64,000 bases of DNA, from positions 124,001-188,000 of the forward strand of contig NZ_LWTX01000003.1 of assembly GCF_002094305.1 (NCBI RefSeq), in the 5' to 3' direction. The notes beneath the pieces were generated by a model. It worked only from the letters and a program-made list of their open reading frames with translations. It was not told the DNA's origin and searched no databases. The translations under genes and the position numbers were made by a program. This document shows positions 62,243 through 64,000 of the stretch, piece by piece; the first letter of the stretch is position 1, and every line of letters begins with the position of its first letter. This stretch comes from Prescottella equi. Its GTDB lineage: Bacteria > Actinomycetota > Actinomycetes > Mycobacteriales > Mycobacteriaceae.

Positions 62243-63193
62243 ATGGTGCAGGCGTTGAGCTTTGAATCGACGGTGCCGCGACGGTTCGTACATCGTCAAT
62301 CCGTGTCCGAGGTCTACCTGACGGACGGTATCCCCGTCGGGGAGGCCGGCCGGTTTCGGCTGGGCGCCCAATGGCCGCGACAACACGCCTTCTACCGAAC
62401 GTGCACCGACCGCTACGACACGATGCTGCTCGGCGAGACCGTTCGCCAGTGCGCCATCTATCTCGGACACATGCACTACGCCGTACCCCTGGGGCACCTC
62501 TTCACGATGCAGACGATGCGCATCGAGGCACACCTCGACCGGTTGACCATCGGGTCGTCGGCGGCGGAGGTCGTCATGAACGCCCAGGTCACCGAGCACG
62601 CGCGGCGGGGCAGCCGCTTGTCGGCGTTCAGTGTCGACGTGGACTTCCTCGTCGACGACACGCCGGCGGGACACGGCATGGCCGTTGCCGGTGTCCTCAC
62701 CCCGGACGACTACGCCCGCATCCGGTGGAGCAGTGACCGGGCCCCGACGGTGGGGCGCATCCCGCAGCCGCTTCCCGTGCTGCAGTCCGCCGTATGTGTT
62801 CCCGACGACCGCGCGGTCGTGCTCGGTGTCCATCCGTCGGGCGACATCGGTCGCTGGCTGCTGCGGGTGGATCCGACGCATCCGGTGCTGTTCGACCATC
62901 CCTCCGACCACGTTCCGGGCGTCGTGGTGCTCGAGGCGGCCCGCCAGAGCGCGCGCCTACGGCTCGGATGGTCGTGCGCCGATGTGGAATCGCTCGAACT
63001 GCGGTTCCGTCGGTTCCTGGAGTTGGACGAACCGACAACGGTGACCACCGAACTCCGGCCCGGAGAGGACGGCTGTGTCGACGTCGAGTTCTCGCAGTGG
63101 GGCGAGATCAAGGCGTCGGGCACCATCCGCCTGGCGGTGCCTCTGCCGACCGTCGAACCGGCTCACGCGTTCGTCGGGCTCCACCGGGTATGA
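62243..63193 (+). CDS. gblA: AfsA/GblA-type gamma-butyrolactone biosynthesis protein
   Basis: A 316-residue protein with two AfsA hotdog repeats. The first opens with FVHRQSVSEVYLTDG, the second carries DHVPGVVVLEAARQSARL; both are hallmarks of AfsA/ScbA proteins. They join a beta-ketoacyl group to a C3 unit to start butyrolactone signal synthesis. It converges on and overlaps the receptor gene by 31 bases. A gblA-gblR-gblE locus has been described in Rhodococcus jostii RHA1, and this looks like its counterpart. Confidence 0.93.
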   Translation: MVQALSFESTVPRRFVHRQSVSEVYLTDGIPVGEAGRFRLGAQWPRQHAFYRTCTDRYDTMLLGETVRQCAIYLGHMHYAVPLGHLFTMQTMRIEAHLDRLTIGSSAAEVVMNAQVTEHARRGSRLSAFSVDVDFLVDDTPAGHGMAVAGVLTPDDYARIRWSSDRAPTVGRIPQPLPVLQSAVCVPDDRAVVLGVHPSGDIGRWLLRVDPTHPVLFDHPSDHVPGVVVLEAARQSARLRLGWSCADVESLELRFRRFLELDEPTTVTTELRPGEDGCVDVEFSQWGEIKASGTIRLAVPLPTVEPAHAFVGLHRV

Positions 63194-63804
63194 ACGTACC
63201 GGTCGATCTTGTGACGCCGGCGGGGTGCGACCACCGAGGCCAGCACGAACGACACCATCTGATCGAGTCGCGCATCGAGATCCGCGCGGCCCGTGAGCAC
63301 GTTCGACACCATCTGGACGCCGGTGAAAGCCGAGACGAAGTACCGCGCGAGCTCCGCGGAATCGACGGTGTCGGCGATGTCGCCCTCTTCGATCGCGGCC
63401 TGGAACACCTCACGAAGACCGTCGATCCAGTCCAGGTACGGCGCCGTCGGTCCGGCCGCCGCGCTCATCTCCAACGTCAGGCGGATACCGGCCCGCACCA
63501 CGGGGTCCTCGACGATCTGCCGCCCCATCTCGTACGCGAGCATTACCAACTGCTCGAGCGCCGGAGCCTCGGTCGCGCGGATCGCGGCCACCGCGTTCAT
63601 CGAGATCGCATGCTGTTCCTCGATGATCGCGACGGCCAGATCGTCCTTCGATTTGAAGTGGAAGTACAACGCGCCCTTGGTGAAGCCCGTCAGTTCGACG
63701 ATCTCGGTGAGGCTGGCTCGTTCGTAACCGGTCTCGTCGAACCGAGTGGCTGCGGCCCAGATGATCTCGTTCCTCGTCTCGAAAGCCCTCTCCTGCTTGA
63801 GCAC
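63163..63804 (-). CDS. gblR: TetR family gamma-butyrolactone receptor-like regulator
   Basis: A 213-residue regulator. The GTG of LKQERAFETRN is chosen because GAGGGG lies 9 bases upstream and ScbR-like proteins begin here; an upstream GTG at 63891 would overlap gblE. The HTH ASLTEIVELTGFTKGALYFHFKSKDDLA is nearly the ScbR/ArpA pattern. It should bind DNA until the butyrolactone releases it. It is convergent with gblA and divergent from gblE. Confidence 0.9.
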   Translation of the reverse strand: MLKQERAFETRNEIIWAAATRFDETGYERASLTEIVELTGFTKGALYFHFKSKDDLAVAIIEEQHAISMNAVAAIRATEAPALEQLVMLAYEMGRQIVEDPVVRAGIRLTLEMSAAAGPTAPYLDWIDGLREVFQAAIEEGDIADTVDSAELARYFVSAFTGVQMVSNVLTGRADLDARLDQMVSFVLASVVAPRRRHKIDRYVHTRWSPTNA

Positions 63805-63884
63805 TGTGCCGATCCCCTCTCGCTTCGCCTCCCCATCGGACACACCACTGCTGCGCTCGCCGCTCCCTCCGGCGCCGCCCAGTG

Positions 63885-64000
63885 ATGCCACGCGACGAAA
63901 CGGGCGGACACCGTCCCCACATCGCCCTGGTCGGTGCGTCCGGTTTCATCGGCGGTGCCACTCTACGGGCACTAGCCGCGTCTGACGGCGAAGTCACCGC
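63885..64000 (+). CDS. gblE: NAD-dependent epimerase/dehydratase (3' end outside window)
   Basis: Only 38 codons are visible. After MPRDETGG the Rossmann motif IALVGASGFIGGATLRAL identifies an NAD(P)-binding epimerase/reductase. It is divergent from the receptor gene, as gblE is grouped with gblA and gblR in Rhodococcus; it may reduce the butyrolactone precursor. The truncated end leaves the family only partly tested. Confidence 0.75.
   Translation, partial: MPRDETGGHRPHIALVGASGFIGGATLRALAASDGEVT

Overview
The window is high-GC actinobacterial DNA, most likely from Rhodococcus or a close mycolic-acid relative. The grounds are: frequent GTG/TTG starts, ATGA/GTGA start-stop overlaps, a self-sufficient CYP116B-type P450 closely resembling P450RhF of Rhodococcus, a wax ester synthase/DGAT, a mycofactocin-type SDR, an MMPL transporter, and a gblA-gblR-gblE-like gamma-butyrolactone locus at the right edge. 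The genus is inferred from gene content.

Layout. 1-7.3 kb: end of an Old Yellow Enzyme gene; a minus-strand operon of flavin monooxygenase, TetR, alpha/beta hydrolase and zinc alcohol dehydrogenase that fits Baeyer-Villiger ketone degradation; an enoyl-CoA hydratase; two paralogous TetR genes. 7.3-13 kb: homogentisate operon (hmgA, an unknown gene, fumarylacetoacetase, two CoA-transferase subunits), every junction a 4-bp overlap, with a MarR gene upstream. 13-19 kb: IclR gene, CYP116B P450, MHS symporter and hydrolase. 19-25.4 kb: a second IclR-linked catabolic cluster (MHS symporter, flavoprotein, two SDRs, two NTF2-like proteins). 25.4-31 kb: aromatic-ring hydroxylase between two MFS carriers, and a LysR gene. 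31-45.9 kb: mixed genes, including an acyl-CoA dehydrogenase, a hydrolase-fold protein without catalytic residues, a family-A DNA polymerase-like gene, an MMPL transporter, catalase, and a two-gene envelope unit whose first gene is frameshifted in a C7 tract.

45.9-50.1 kb is a seven-gene alkylation-damage operon (two Ogt proteins, a sigma factor, a 2OG-Fe oxygenase, an Ada-like metal domain, AlkB, AlkA). 50.1-55.7 kb carries a hypothetical protein, SRPBCC, Lrp, Usp and a WS/DGAT acyltransferase. Upstream of the WS/DGAT, on the same strand, are five consecutive very small ORFs (33-72 codons) with their own ribosome-binding sites. They are hydrophobic or acidic, lack cysteine and signal peptides, and recall the PorA/PorH mini-porins of Corynebacterium or leaderless peptides. 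This is the least explained part of the window.

55.7-64 kb: 4-hydroxyphenylpyruvate dioxygenase (which makes the substrate of HmgA, encoded about 44 kb away), a mycofactocin-type SDR, initiator tRNA-Met, DUF309, a LON-domain protein, SRPBCC, an HSL-type hydrolase, a phosphodiesterase, and the butyrolactone signalling locus. Six copies of an intergenic GCGTTTTGCGCACTTA element lie in two clusters, each just downstream of a regulator gene.
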